Source of the DNA: an uncultured Bacteroides sp.
GTDB lineage: Bacteria; Bacteroidota; Bacteroidia; Bacteroidales; Bacteroidaceae
Length of the DNA stretch: 64,000 nt
Direction of reading: 5' to 3'
NCBI GenBank assembly: GCA_900544675.1
Contig: UQVZ01000017.1
Location: forward strand, 1 to 64,000
Shown here: positions 34,225 to 42,886 of the stretch, in pieces
Position numbering within the stretch: position 1 is the first letter of the stretch
How the letters are laid out: each line of letters opens with the position of its first letter
Notes under the pieces: model-generated
Told to the model about the DNA's origin: nothing
What the model saw: only the letters and a program-made list of their open reading frames with translations
Databases searched by the model: none
Translations under genes and position numbers: made by a program

Positions 34225-34268
34225 CAGCCGCTAAGCCACGAAAGCCGTGTGGCTGCAAAGTTTAAACC

Positions 34269-34342
34269 GCCTCTTTAGCTCAGTTGGCCAGAGCACGTGA
34301 TTTGTAATCTCGGGGTCGTTGGTTCGAATCCGACAAGAGGCT
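34269..34342 (+). tRNA. tRNA-Thr (TGT)
   Basis: The acceptor stem is GCCTCTT with AAGAGGC, the anticodon loop TTTGTAA (anticodon TGT), and the T loop TTCGAAT. It is 74 nt with the discriminator T, and CCA is not encoded. First gene of a four-tRNA cluster before tuf. Confidence 0.96.
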
Positions 34343-34358
34343 CAGAAGAAAGAAAGTT

Positions 34359-34441
34359 GGGCAAATACCAGAGTGGCCAAATGGGGCAGACTGTAAATCT
34401 GCTGGCTTACGCCTTCGGTGGTTCGAATCCATCTTTGCCCA
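34359..34441 (+). tRNA. tRNA-Tyr (GTA)
   Basis: 83 nt with acceptor GGGCAAA and TTTGCCC, anticodon loop CTGTAAA (GTA), and the long variable arm of tRNA-Tyr. Discriminator A. CCA is not encoded. Confidence 0.96.
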
Positions 34442-34450
34442 CTGAATTTT

Positions 34451-34523
34451 GCGGAAGTAGCTCAGTCGATAGAGCATTAGCCTTCCAAGCTGAGGGTCGC
34501 GGGTTTGAGTCCCGTCTTCCGCT
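34451..34523 (+). tRNA. tRNA-Gly (TCC)
   Basis: 73 nt, acceptor GCGGAAG with CTTCCGC, anticodon loop CTTCCAA (TCC). It is odd in the elbow: the D loop reads AGTCGATAG, giving A where G19 is expected, and the T loop reads TTTGAGT, giving T where C56 is expected. The two changes would keep a 19-56 pair as A-U. Confidence 0.94.
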
Positions 34524-34539
34524 CTTCTTTTCTTCTTTT

Positions 34540-34611
<72 letters not shown>

Positions 34612-34658
34612 CGCGAGTATGTAAAGCTGATTATTAATCAAAATAAATAAGTAAAGCT

Positions 34659-35852
34659 ATGGCTAAAGAGAAATTTGAACGCACCAAACCCCATGTGAAC
34701 ATTGGTACGATCGGTCACGTAGACCACGGAAAAACAACTTTGACTGCTGCTATTACAAAAGTATTGGCAGAAAGAGGTTTCACTAAAGCTGACGAAATCA
34801 AATCATTCGATCAGATTGATAACGCTCCGGAAGAAAAGGAACGTGGTATTACTATCAATACTTCTCACGTAGAATATGAAACTGCAAATCGTCACTATGC
34901 ACACGTAGACTGTCCGGGACACGCCGACTATGTAAAGAACATGGTAACTGGTGCTGCTCAGATGGATGGTGCGATCATCGTAGTTGCTGCAACTGATGGT
35001 CCGATGCCTCAGACTCGTGAACACATCTTGTTGGCTCGTCAGGTAAACGTTCCGCGTTTGGTTGTATTCTTGAACAAATGCGATATGGTAGACGACGAAG
35101 AAATGTTGGAACTGGTAGAAATGGAAATGCGCGAACTGCTTTCATTCTACGATTATGACGGTGACAACACTCCGATTATCCGCGGTTCTGCACTGGGTGC
35201 TTTGAACGGTGTGAAAGAATGGGAAGACAAGGTTCTCGAACTGATGGACGCTGTTGACAACTGGATTCCTCTGCCTCCGCGTGATGTAGATAAACCGTTC
35301 TTGATGCCGGTTGAAGACGTGTTCTCAATCACTGGTCGTGGTACTGTTGCTACAGGACGTATCGAAGCTGGTAAAGTAAAAGTCGGTGACGAAGTTGAAA
35401 TCCTGGGTCTGGGTGAAGACAAGAAATCAGTTGTAACTGGTGTTGAAATGTTCCGTAAGATCTTGGACGAAGGTGAAGCTGGTGATAACGTAGGTTTGCT
35501 GCTTCGTGGTATCGACAAGAACGAAATCAAACGTGGTATGATTCTGTGCCACCCGGGTCAGGTAAAAGCTCACTCTAAATTCAAAGCTGAGGTTTATATC
35601 CTGAAGAAAGAAGAAGGTGGTCGTCACACTCCGTTCCACAACCACTATCGTCCTCAGTTCTATCTGCGTACTATGGACTGTACAGGTGAAATCACTTTGC
35701 CGGAAGGAACAGACATGGTAATGCCGGGTGATAACGTAACTATCACTGTAGATTTGATCTACCCGGTTGCATTGAACGTAGGTTTGCGCTTCGCTATCCG
35801 TGAAGGTGGACGTACAGTAGGTGCTGGTCAGATTACTGAAATCCTCGACTAA
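34659..35852 (+). CDS. tuf: Elongation factor Tu
   Basis: A 397-residue GTPase that carries aminoacyl-tRNA to the ribosome. It has the G motifs GHVDHGKTTL, DCPGHADY and NKCD, followed by the beta-barrel domains 2 and 3, complete to GAGQITEILD. It is transcribed with the upstream tRNAs. The codon use is strongly biased toward a few codons, as expected for a very highly expressed gene. A hairpin follows the stop. Confidence 0.99.
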   Translation: MAKEKFERTKPHVNIGTIGHVDHGKTTLTAAITKVLAERGFTKADEIKSFDQIDNAPEEKERGITINTSHVEYETANRHYAHVDCPGHADYVKNMVTGAAQMDGAIIVVAATDGPMPQTREHILLARQVNVPRLVVFLNKCDMVDDEEMLELVEMEMRELLSFYDYDGDNTPIIRGSALGALNGVKEWEDKVLELMDAVDNWIPLPPRDVDKPFLMPVEDVFSITGRGTVATGRIEAGKVKVGDEVEILGLGEDKKSVVTGVEMFRKILDEGEAGDNVGLLLRGIDKNEIKRGMILCHPGQVKAHSKFKAEVYILKKEEGGRHTPFHNHYRPQFYLRTMDCTGEITLPEGTDMVMPGDNVTITVDLIYPVALNVGLRFAIREGGRTVGAGQITEILD

Positions 35853-35884
35853 TTAATTGAAAGGTCATTGAATCAATGATAATT

Positions 35885-35917
35885 TAGTTCCCGAATCTGT
35901 TTTCGGGAACTATTTTT
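35885..35917 (+). terminator. Terminator/attenuator between tuf and tRNA-Trp
   Basis: TAGTTCCCGAA pairs with TTCGGGAACTA (11 bp, 6-base loop), followed by TTTTT that directly abuts the tRNA. No promoter is visible after it, so the tRNA-Trp-secE unit probably depends on read-through. Confidence 0.8.
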
Positions 35918-35990
35918 ACGGGAATAGCTCAGTTGGTAGAGCATCGGTCTCCAAAACCGAGTGTCGGGAGTTCGAGTCTCTCTTCCCGTG
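35918..35990 (+). tRNA. tRNA-Trp (CCA)
   Basis: 73 nt, acceptor ACGGGAA with TTCCCGT, anticodon loop CTCCAAA (CCA), T loop TTCGAGT, discriminator G. It begins at the base after the tuf terminator T-run and ends 15 bp before secE. Confidence 0.96.
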
Positions 35991-36005
35991 CTAAATTTAA
36001 GAATT

Positions 36006-36200
36006 ATGTTTACAAAGATAACAAATTATTGTAAAGAATCTTATGACGAACTAGTCCATAAAGTATCTTGGCCTACTCGTAAAGAACTTTCTAATAGTGC
36101 AGTAGTTGTTTTATATGCTTCCCTGCTTATTGCACTCGTTGTTTTTCTTATGGATTCTGCCTTCCAGTTTATCATGGAAGATGTTATCTATCCGCACTAA
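36006..36200 (+). CDS. secE: Preprotein translocase subunit SecE
   Basis: A 64-residue single-pass membrane protein of the SecYEG channel. It has the conserved KVSWPTRKEL amphipathic helix before the membrane segment (VVVLYASLLIALVVFLM). This is the short one-helix form. The start at 36006 (MFTKITNYCKESYDELV) excludes codons that lie inside the tRNA. Confidence 0.95.
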   Translation: MFTKITNYCKESYDELVHKVSWPTRKELSNSAVVVLYASLLIALVVFLMDSAFQFIMEDVIYPH

Positions 36201-36217
36201 TTAACAGTTAAAGAAGA

Positions 36218-36760
36218 ATGTCTGAGGTTGAAAAGAAATGGTATGTACTCCGTGCCGTAAGCGGCAAGGAGAGCAAGGTGAAAGAGTATATCGAAGCAGA
36301 AATGCGGAATACGAACCTTGGCGAATACGTATCTCAGGTATTGATTCCGACCGAGAAAGTCTATCAGGTTCGCAACGGTAAGAAAATTGTGAAAGAGAGA
36401 AGTTATCTCCCTGGTTATGTTTTGGTGGAAGCTGCGTTGGTTGGTGAAGTGGCTCATCACTTGAGAAACATTACCAATGTAATCGGTTTCCTCGGCGGTC
36501 TGGATCATCCCGTGCCTTTGAGACAATCAGAGGTGAATCGGATACTGGGTACGGTAGATGAATTGCAAGAAGCAAGTGAGGATACAAACATTCCTTACGT
36601 TGTAGGAGAAACAGTGAAAGTTTCTGTCGGACCGTTCAGCGGCTTCAATGGCATCATTGAGGAAGTGAGCGCGGAAAAACGGAAACTGAAAGTAATGGTC
36701 AAAATATTCGGGCGTAAGACACCGCTTGAATTAGGCTTTACGGATGTGGAAAAGGAATAA
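36218..36760 (+). CDS. nusG: Transcription antitermination protein NusG
   Basis: A 180-residue elongation factor with the NGN domain (KKWYVLRAVSGKE) that binds RNA polymerase and a C-terminal KOW domain (VGETVKVSVGPFSGFNGIIE) that contacts Rho or ribosomal S10. It lies between secE and rplK, the standard order. Confidence 0.97.
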   Translation: MSEVEKKWYVLRAVSGKESKVKEYIEAEMRNTNLGEYVSQVLIPTEKVYQVRNGKKIVKERSYLPGYVLVEAALVGEVAHHLRNITNVIGFLGGLDHPVPLRQSEVNRILGTVDELQEASEDTNIPYVVGETVKVSVGPFSGFNGIIEEVSAEKRKLKVMVKIFGRKTPLELGFTDVEKE

Positions 36761-36818
36761 GGCATTTGTTACGTGCTGTCATTCCATTCGTTAATCATTT
36801 ATATTAAAAACTAAGAAA

Positions 36819-37259
36819 ATGGCTAAAGAAGTTGCTGGACTAATCAAATTACAGATTAAAGGAGGCGCTGCAAATCCATCTCCTCCCGTAGGACCTGCTT
36901 TGGGTTCGAAGGGTATTAACATCATGGAGTTTTGCAAGCAATTCAACGCCAGAACCCAGGACAAGGCAGGTAAGGTATTGCCTGTCATCATTACCTACTA
37001 CACGGACAAGTCTTTTGACTTCGTAATCAAGACTCCTCCGGTAGCTATTCAGCTGCTTGAGGCTGCGAAGATCAAGGGTGGTTCTGCTGAGCCGAATCGT
37101 AAGAAGGTCGCTGAGTTGACTTGGGACCAGATTCGTACTATCGCTCAGGATAAGTTGGTTGACTTGAACTGCTTTACTATTGAAGCTGCTATGACGATGG
37201 TAGCAGGAACAGCTAGAAGTATGGGTATCGCTGTAAAAGGTGACTTCCCGGGTAAATAA
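36819..37259 (+). CDS. rplK: 50S ribosomal protein uL11
   Basis: A 146-residue protein of the GTPase-associated centre. The N-terminal domain shows IKLQIKGGAANPSPPVGPAL and the C-terminal rRNA-binding domain GTARSMGIAVKG. First of the rplKAJL genes. The 58-bp gap before it contains no clear promoter. Confidence 0.98.
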   Translation: MAKEVAGLIKLQIKGGAANPSPPVGPALGSKGINIMEFCKQFNARTQDKAGKVLPVIITYYTDKSFDFVIKTPPVAIQLLEAAKIKGGSAEPNRKKVAELTWDQIRTIAQDKLVDLNCFTIEAAMTMVAGTARSMGIAVKGDFPGK

Positions 37260-37279
37260 CTAATAAACTTCAATTAATA

Positions 37280-37978
37280 ATGGGTAAACTGACAAAAAAT
37301 CAAAAGTTGGCTGCAGGAAAAATTGAAGCAGGGAAAGCATACTCACTGAAAGAAGCTGCCGAACTGGTAAAGGAAATCACTTACACTAAGTTTGACGCTT
37401 CGTTAGATATCGACGTACGTTTAGGTGTAGATCCTCGTAAAGCTAACCAGATGGTAAGAGGTGTCGTATCTCTTCCTCATGGAACAGGTAAGCAGGTTCG
37501 TGTGCTTGTATTGTGTACGCCGGATGCTGAAGCTGCTGCGAAAGAAGCTGGCGCTGACTATGTTGGTCTTGATGAATATATTGAGAAGATCAAAGGTGGA
37601 TGGACAGATGTGGATGTAATCATCACGATGCCGTCTATCATGGGTAAGATCGGTGCTCTCGGTCGTGTGCTCGGTCCTCGTGGATTGATGCCGAATCCGA
37701 AGAGCGGTACTGTAACTATGGATGTAGCTAAGGCTGTTAAGGAGGTTAAGCAAGGTAAGATTGACTTCAAGGTAGACAAGAGCGGTATCGTTCATACTTC
37801 TATCGGAAAGGTTTCTTTTACTCCTGACCAGATCCGTGAAAATGCGAAAGAATTTATCGCAACTATCATTAAACTGAAACCTGCTGCAGCTAAGGGTACT
37901 TATATTAAGAGTATTTATCTTTCGAGTACAATGAGTAAGGGTATTAAAATCGACCCGAAATCAGTAGAGGAAATCTAA
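37280..37978 (+). CDS. rplA: 50S ribosomal protein uL1
   Basis: A 232-residue protein of the L1 stalk that helps move deacylated tRNA out. It contains VRLGVDPRKANQMVRGVV, GRVLGPRGLMPNPKSGTV and the C-terminal YIKSIYLSSTMSKGIKID. Family members also repress their own operon. Confidence 0.98.
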   Translation: MGKLTKNQKLAAGKIEAGKAYSLKEAAELVKEITYTKFDASLDIDVRLGVDPRKANQMVRGVVSLPHGTGKQVRVLVLCTPDAEAAAKEAGADYVGLDEYIEKIKGGWTDVDVIITMPSIMGKIGALGRVLGPRGLMPNPKSGTVTMDVAKAVKEVKQGKIDFKVDKSGIVHTSIGKVSFTPDQIRENAKEFIATIIKLKPAAAKGTYIKSIYLSSTMSKGIKIDPKSVEEI

Positions 37979-37983
37979 TAAAT

Positions 37984-37990
37984 AAGGAGG
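37984..37990 (+). promoter_or_regulatory. Strong Shine-Dalgarno site of rplJ
   Basis: AAGGAGG, four bases before the rplJ ATG, in the 16-bp gap after rplA. Confidence 0.65.
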
Positions 37991-37994
37991 AATC

Positions 37995-38513
37995 ATGAGA
38001 AAGGAAGATAAAGGCGTAATTATAGGTCAATTAGCTGATACCGTAAAGCAATATGGTCACTTCTACTTGGTAGATACTACAGCGATGGACGCTGCTGCTA
38101 CCAGCGACTTGCGTAGAAAGTGCTTTAAAGCCGGTATCAAGATGGTTGTTGTGAAGAACTCTTTGCTTCACAAGGCTTTGCTGAGCTTGGAAGATGTTGA
38201 CTACTCTCCGTTGTTTGATTCTTTGAAAGGCACTACGGCAGTAATGTTTACTGAAGTGGCTAATGCCCCGGCTAAATTGCTGAAAGAATACAAAGACAGC
38301 GTTCCTTCATTGAAAGCTGCATACGCAGAAGAAGGATTCTATGTAGGAGCAGAACAACTCGAAGCTCTGGCAACTATCAAGAGCAAGAACGAAGTTATTG
38401 CAGACATCATTGCTTTGTTGCAATCGCCTGCGAAGAACGTTATTTCTGCTCTTCAATCAGGTGGCAACACCATTCACGGCGTTCTTCAGACACTTGCAGA
38501 GCGTCCCGAATAA
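37995..38513 (+). CDS. rplJ: 50S ribosomal protein uL10
   Basis: A 172-residue protein that forms the base of the stalk and binds L7/L12 dimers through its C-terminal helix. It has VVVKNSLLHKALLSL and ends in NVISALQSGGNTIHGVLQTL. No long leader is available for the known L10 autoregulation, since only 16 bp separate it from rplA. Confidence 0.97.
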   Translation: MRKEDKGVIIGQLADTVKQYGHFYLVDTTAMDAAATSDLRRKCFKAGIKMVVVKNSLLHKALLSLEDVDYSPLFDSLKGTTAVMFTEVANAPAKLLKEYKDSVPSLKAAYAEEGFYVGAEQLEALATIKSKNEVIADIIALLQSPAKNVISALQSGGNTIHGVLQTLAERPE

Positions 38514-38563
38514 CAACTTTAATATTTTTCAATTAGTAACAAACAATTAAATTTCATACAAAA

Positions 38564-38938
38564 ATGGCAGATTTGAAAGCTTTTGCAGAACAATTAGTTA
38601 ACTTGACAGTAAAAGAAGTTAATGAACTTGCAACTATCCTTAAAGAAGAATATGGTATTGAACCTGCTGCAGCTGCTGTAGCTGTTGCTGCTGGTCCTGC
38701 TGCTGGTCCTGCTGCAGCTGAAGAAAAGACTTCGTTCGACGTAGTATTGAAGAGCGCAGGTGCTGCTAAATTGCAGGTAGTTAAAGCTGTGAAAGAAGCT
38801 TGTGGTCTGGGTCTGAAAGAAGCAAAAGACTTGGTTGACGGAGCTCCTAGCACACTGAAAGAAGGTTTGGCTAAAGACGAAGCTGAATCACTGAAGAAAA
38901 CTTTGGAAGAAGCTGGAGCTGAAGTTGAACTTAAATAA
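38564..38938 (+). CDS. rplL: 50S ribosomal protein bL12 (L7/L12)
   Basis: A 124-residue stalk protein. The N-terminal dimer domain is followed by an alanine/glycine/proline hinge (AVAAGPAAGPAAAEE) and a C-terminal factor-binding domain (KEACGLGLKEAKDLVDGAPS). An attenuator hairpin follows before rpoB. Confidence 0.98.
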   Translation: MADLKAFAEQLVNLTVKEVNELATILKEEYGIEPAAAAVAVAAGPAAGPAAAEEKTSFDVVLKSAGAAKLQVVKAVKEACGLGLKEAKDLVDGAPSTLKEGLAKDEAESLKKTLEEAGAEVELK

Positions 38939-38962
38939 TATTGCCTGTCTGACAGGTTATTC

Positions 38963-38999
38963 GGTTAGGAATCCTCGTAGGAGGATTCTTAACCTTTTT
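38963..38999 (+). terminator. Attenuator between rplL and rpoB
   Basis: GGTTAGGAATCCTC pairs with GAGGATTCTTAACC (14 bp with one G-T pair, 4-base loop), then TTTTT. It is preceded by a small stem CCTGTC/GACAGG at 38944-38956. Partial termination here would lower polymerase subunit synthesis relative to L12, like the rplL-rpoB attenuator known from E. coli. Confidence 0.75.
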
Positions 39000-39048
39000 G
39001 CGTCTACACAGGTTTTATTCCTGACATTAACCAATTAACTCCATACAG

Positions 39049-42000
39049 ATGTCTTCAAATACAAATAACCAACGAATTAATTTTGCTTCTATCAAGAATC
39101 CGATGAAGTATCCGGATTTCTTGGAAGTGCAGTTGAAGTCATTTCAAGACTTTTTGCAATTGAATACACCGCCTGAAAAAAGAAAGAACGACGGCTTGTA
39201 TAAAGTTTTTGCTGAAAATTTCCCTATCGCGGATACCCGCAACAATTTCGTATTAGAGTTTCTGGATTATTACATCGACCCGCCTCACTACAGCATTGAC
39301 GAATGTCTGGAACGCGGCCTGACTTATAGTGTCCCCTTGAAGGCGAAGCTGAAACTCTATTGTACGGACCCTGACCACGAAGACTTTGACACCGTTATCC
39401 AGGATGTGTATTTAGGTCCTATCCCGTATATGACTCCGAAAGGAACTTTTGTCATCAACGGCGCTGAGCGTGTTGTCGTATCTCAGTTGCACCGTTCGCC
39501 GGGCGTGTTCTTTGGCCAGAGTATCCATGCCAACGGAACCAAACTCTATTCTGCCCGTATCATTCCTTTCAAAGGCTCGTGGATTGAATTTGCTACTGAC
39601 ATCAACAATGTCATGTATGCTTACATCGACCGTAAGAAGAAATTGCCTGTAACTACCTTGTTGCGTGCTGTCGGCTTCGAGAATGACAAGGATATCCTTG
39701 AAATATTCAACCTGGCTGAAGACGTAAAGGTAAACAAGGCCAATCTGAAGAAAATTATCGGACGTAAGTTGGCTGCCCGTGTATTGAAAACATGGACAGA
39801 AGACTTTGTAGATGAAGACACCGGTGAAGTTGTTTCTATCGAACGTAACGAGGTCGTTATTGACCGTGAAACCGTTATCGAACCTGAACACATCGACTTG
39901 ATTCTGGAATCGGGTGTTCAGAATATCCTGGTGCATAACGAAGAAGCCAATGCTTCTGACTATTCAATCATCTTCAATACGTTGCAGAAAGACCCGAGTA
40001 ATTCGGAGAAAGAAGCCGTATTGTATATCTACCGTCAGTTGCGTAATGCAGACCCTGCTGATGATGCCAGTGCGCGTGAAGTCATCAACAACCTGTTCTT
40101 CTCGGAAAAACGTTATGACCTGGGTGAAGTCGGCCGTTACCGTATCAACAAGAAGTTGAATCTGGATACGCCGATGGATGTCAAAGTGTTGACAAAACAA
40201 GATATTATCGAGATTATCAAGTATCTGATCGAGCTGATTAATTCGAAGGCTGATGTGGATGATATCGACCACTTGAGCAACCGTCGTGTCCGCACGGTAG
40301 GTGAGCAATTGTCCAATCAGTTCTCTATCGGTCTGGCACGTATGTCACGTACGATTCGTGAACGTATGAATGTGCGCGACAATGAAGTGTTCACCCCGAT
40401 TGACTTGATCAATGCAAAGACTATCTCGTCTGTAATCAATTCATTCTTCGGAACGAATGCCTTGTCGCAATTCATGGACCAAACAAACCCGTTGGCGGAA
40501 ATTACGCATAAGCGCCGTTTGTCTGCATTGGGTCCTGGTGGTTTGTCGCGTGACCGTGCCGGATTTGAGGTACGTGACGTACACTATACCCACTACGGCC
40601 GTTTGTGTCCGATTGAAACTCCTGAAGGTCCGAATATCGGTTTGATTTCTTCTCTTTGCGTGTATGCGAAGATTAATGACCTTGGTTTCATTGTGACTCC
40701 TTACCGCAAGGTGGAAAACGCTAAGGTAGACCTCTCTCCGGAAGGCATCGAATACTTGTCGGCTGAAGAAGAAGAAGATAAAATCATCGCACAGGGTAAT
40801 GCACCATTGAATGACGACGGTACCTTTATCCGCGATAAAGTAAAGGCACGCCGTGATGCCGATTATCCGGTGGTTACTCCTGACCAGGTAGAGCTGATGG
40901 ACGTATCTCCGCAGCAGATTGCCTCTATCGCTGCTTCGTTGATTCCGTTCTTGGAACATGATGACGCTAACCGTGCGTTGATGGGTTCGAACATGATGCG
41001 CCAGGCAGTTCCTTTGTTGCGCACAGAAGCTCCGATTGTAGGTACAGGCATCGAAAAGCAATTGTGCGAAGACTCTCGTACACAGATTGCGGCAGAAGGT
41101 GATGGGGTCATCGAATTTGTAGATGCTACTACAATCCGTGTCTTGTACGACCGTACGGCTGATGAAGAGTTTGTAAGCTTCGAACCGGCCTTGAAGGAAT
41201 ACCGTATTCCGAAGTTCCGTAAGACCAACCAGAGCATGACCATCGACTTGCGTCCTATCTGCAACAAGGGTCAGCGTGTGAAGAAAGGTGATATCCTGAC
41301 CGAAGGTTATTCTACGGCTAACGGTGAGTTGGCTTTGGGCAAGAACCTGTTGGTTGCCTACATGCCGTGGAAGGGATACAACTACGAGGATGCCATCGTG
41401 CTGAACGAACGTATGGTGCGTGAAGATATCCTTACTTCGGTGCATGTGGATGAATACATTCTGGAAGTGCGCGAGACGAAGCGTGGTATGGAAGAACTGA
41501 CTTCGGATATCCCGAACGTAAGCGAAGAAGCTACCAAGGACTTGGACGAAAACGGTATCGTACGCATCGGTGCACGCATTGAACCGGGAGATATCCTTAT
41601 CGGTAAGATTACTCCGAAAGGCGAATCTGATCCGTCGCCGGAAGAAAAGCTGTTGCGCGCTATTTTCGGTGATAAGGCGGGCGATGTGAAGGATGCTTCA
41701 CTGAAGGCTTCTCCTTCGTTGCGCGGTGTGGTTATCGACAAGAAACTCTATTCACGTGTTATCAAGACCCGTAGCGAAAAGAATGCCGACAAGCAGATTC
41801 TTCCGAAACTGAATGAAGAATTTGAAGAAAAAGCAGCAGCACTGAAGCAGATTCTGATTGAAAAGCTGTTGGTGTTGACTGATGAGAAAGTATCTCAAGG
41901 TGTGAAAGACTATCTGGGTACAGAAGTTATCCCCAAAGGCGCGAAATTTACCAAACACGATTTGGAATCTTTGGACTATACCGTTGTCCAACTGAGCAAG

Positions 42001-42861
42001 TGGACATCGGATGCCCATAAGAATGAAATGATTCGCGACCTGGTGATGAATTACCTGAAGAAGTACAAGGAGCTGGATGCTGAGTTGAAGCGTAAGAAAT
42101 TTGCTTTGACTATTGGTGACGAGCTTCCTTCAGGCATTATCCAGATGGCAAAAGTATATATTGCAAAGAAACGTAAGATCGGTGTCGGCGATAAGATGGC
42201 AGGTCGTCACGGTAATAAAGGTATCGTTTCGCGCGTAGTGCGTCAGGAAGATATGCCGTTCCTGGCAGACGGTACGCCGGTAGATATCGTATTGAACCCG
42301 TTGGGTGTGCCTTCGCGTATGAACATCGGTCAGATTTTTGAAGCTGTACTGGGACGTGCCGGAAAAGAATTGGGCGTGAAGTTTGCTACGCCGATTTTTG
42401 ACGGTGCTACATTGGACGATTTGGATAAATGGACAGACAAGGCAGGCCTGCCCCGTTATTGCAAGACTTATCTGTATGACGGCGGTACAGGAGAGCAATT
42501 CGACCAGCCGGCTACGGTGGGTGTGACCTACATGCTGAAATTGGGTCACATGGTTGAAGACAAGATGCACGCACGTTCCATTGGTCCGTACTCTTTGATT
42601 ACTCAGCAACCGCTTGGCGGTAAAGCACAGTTCGGTGGCCAGCGTTTCGGAGAAATGGAGGTTTGGGCAATCGAGGCATTCGGTGCCGCTCATGTCCTTC
42701 AGGAAATCCTGACGATTAAGTCGGATGATGTCGCAGGACGCTCGAAAGCCTACGAAGCCATCGTGAAAGGCGAACCGATGCCTACTCCGGGTATCCCCGA
42801 GTCTTTGAACGTATTGTTGCATGAGCTGAGAGGCCTTTGCTTGAGTATTACATTGGAATAA
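39049..42861 (+). CDS. rpoB: RNA polymerase subunit beta
   Basis: A 1270-residue subunit, the usual length in Bacteroides. The rifampicin region reads FFGTNALSQFMDQTNPLAEI, followed by THKRRLSALGPGGLSRDRAG, close to the sensitive wild type, with no classical resistance change visible. The C-terminal switch region has GGKAQFGGQRFGEMEVWA. It is 25 bp upstream of rpoC. Confidence 0.99.
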   Translation: MSSNTNNQRINFASIKNPMKYPDFLEVQLKSFQDFLQLNTPPEKRKNDGLYKVFAENFPIADTRNNFVLEFLDYYIDPPHYSIDECLERGLTYSVPLKAKLKLYCTDPDHEDFDTVIQDVYLGPIPYMTPKGTFVINGAERVVVSQLHRSPGVFFGQSIHANGTKLYSARIIPFKGSWIEFATDINNVMYAYIDRKKKLPVTTLLRAVGFENDKDILEIFNLAEDVKVNKANLKKIIGRKLAARVLKTWTEDFVDEDTGEVVSIERNEVVIDRETVIEPEHIDLILESGVQNILVHNEEANASDYSIIFNTLQKDPSNSEKEAVLYIYRQLRNADPADDASAREVINNLFFSEKRYDLGEVGRYRINKKLNLDTPMDVKVLTKQDIIEIIKYLIELINSKADVDDIDHLSNRRVRTVGEQLSNQFSIGLARMSRTIRERMNVRDNEVFTPIDLINAKTISSVINSFFGTNALSQFMDQTNPLAEITHKRRLSALGPGGLSRDRAGFEVRDVHYTHYGRLCPIETPEGPNIGLISSLCVYAKINDLGFIVTPYRKVENAKVDLSPEGIEYLSAEEEEDKIIAQGNAPLNDDGTFIRDKVKARRDADYPVVTPDQVELMDVSPQQIASIAASLIPFLEHDDANRALMGSNMMRQAVPLLRTEAPIVGTGIEKQLCEDSRTQIAAEGDGVIEFVDATTIRVLYDRTADEEFVSFEPALKEYRIPKFRKTNQSMTIDLRPICNKGQRVKKGDILTEGYSTANGELALGKNLLVAYMPWKGYNYEDAIVLNERMVREDILTSVHVDEYILEVRETKRGMEELTSDIPNVSEEATKDLDENGIVRIGARIEPGDILIGKITPKGESDPSPEEKLLRAIFGDKAGDVKDASLKASPSLRGVVIDKKLYSRVIKTRSEKNADKQILPKLNEEFEEKAAALKQILIEKLLVLTDEKVSQGVKDYLGTEVIPKGAKFTKHDLESLDYTVVQLSKWTSDAHKNEMIRDLVMNYLKKYKELDAELKRKKFALTIGDELPSGIIQMAKVYIAKKRKIGVGDKMAGRHGNKGIVSRVVRQEDMPFLADGTPVDIVLNPLGVPSRMNIGQIFEAVLGRAGKELGVKFATPIFDGATLDDLDKWTDKAGLPRYCKTYLYDGGTGEQFDQPATVGVTYMLKLGHMVEDKMHARSIGPYSLITQQPLGGKAQFGGQRFGEMEVWAIEAFGAAHVLQEILTIKSDDVAGRSKAYEAIVKGEPMPTPGIPESLNVLLHELRGLCLSITLE

Positions 42862-42886
42862 CATTAAATTTTGAAATTAAGAAAGT

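Noticed and set aside
40441..40680. Rifampicin-resistance alteration in rpoB
   Set aside because: The FMDQTNPLAEITHKRRLSAL region keeps the usual Asp, His and Ser residues; differences from E. coli are lineage-typical substitutions.
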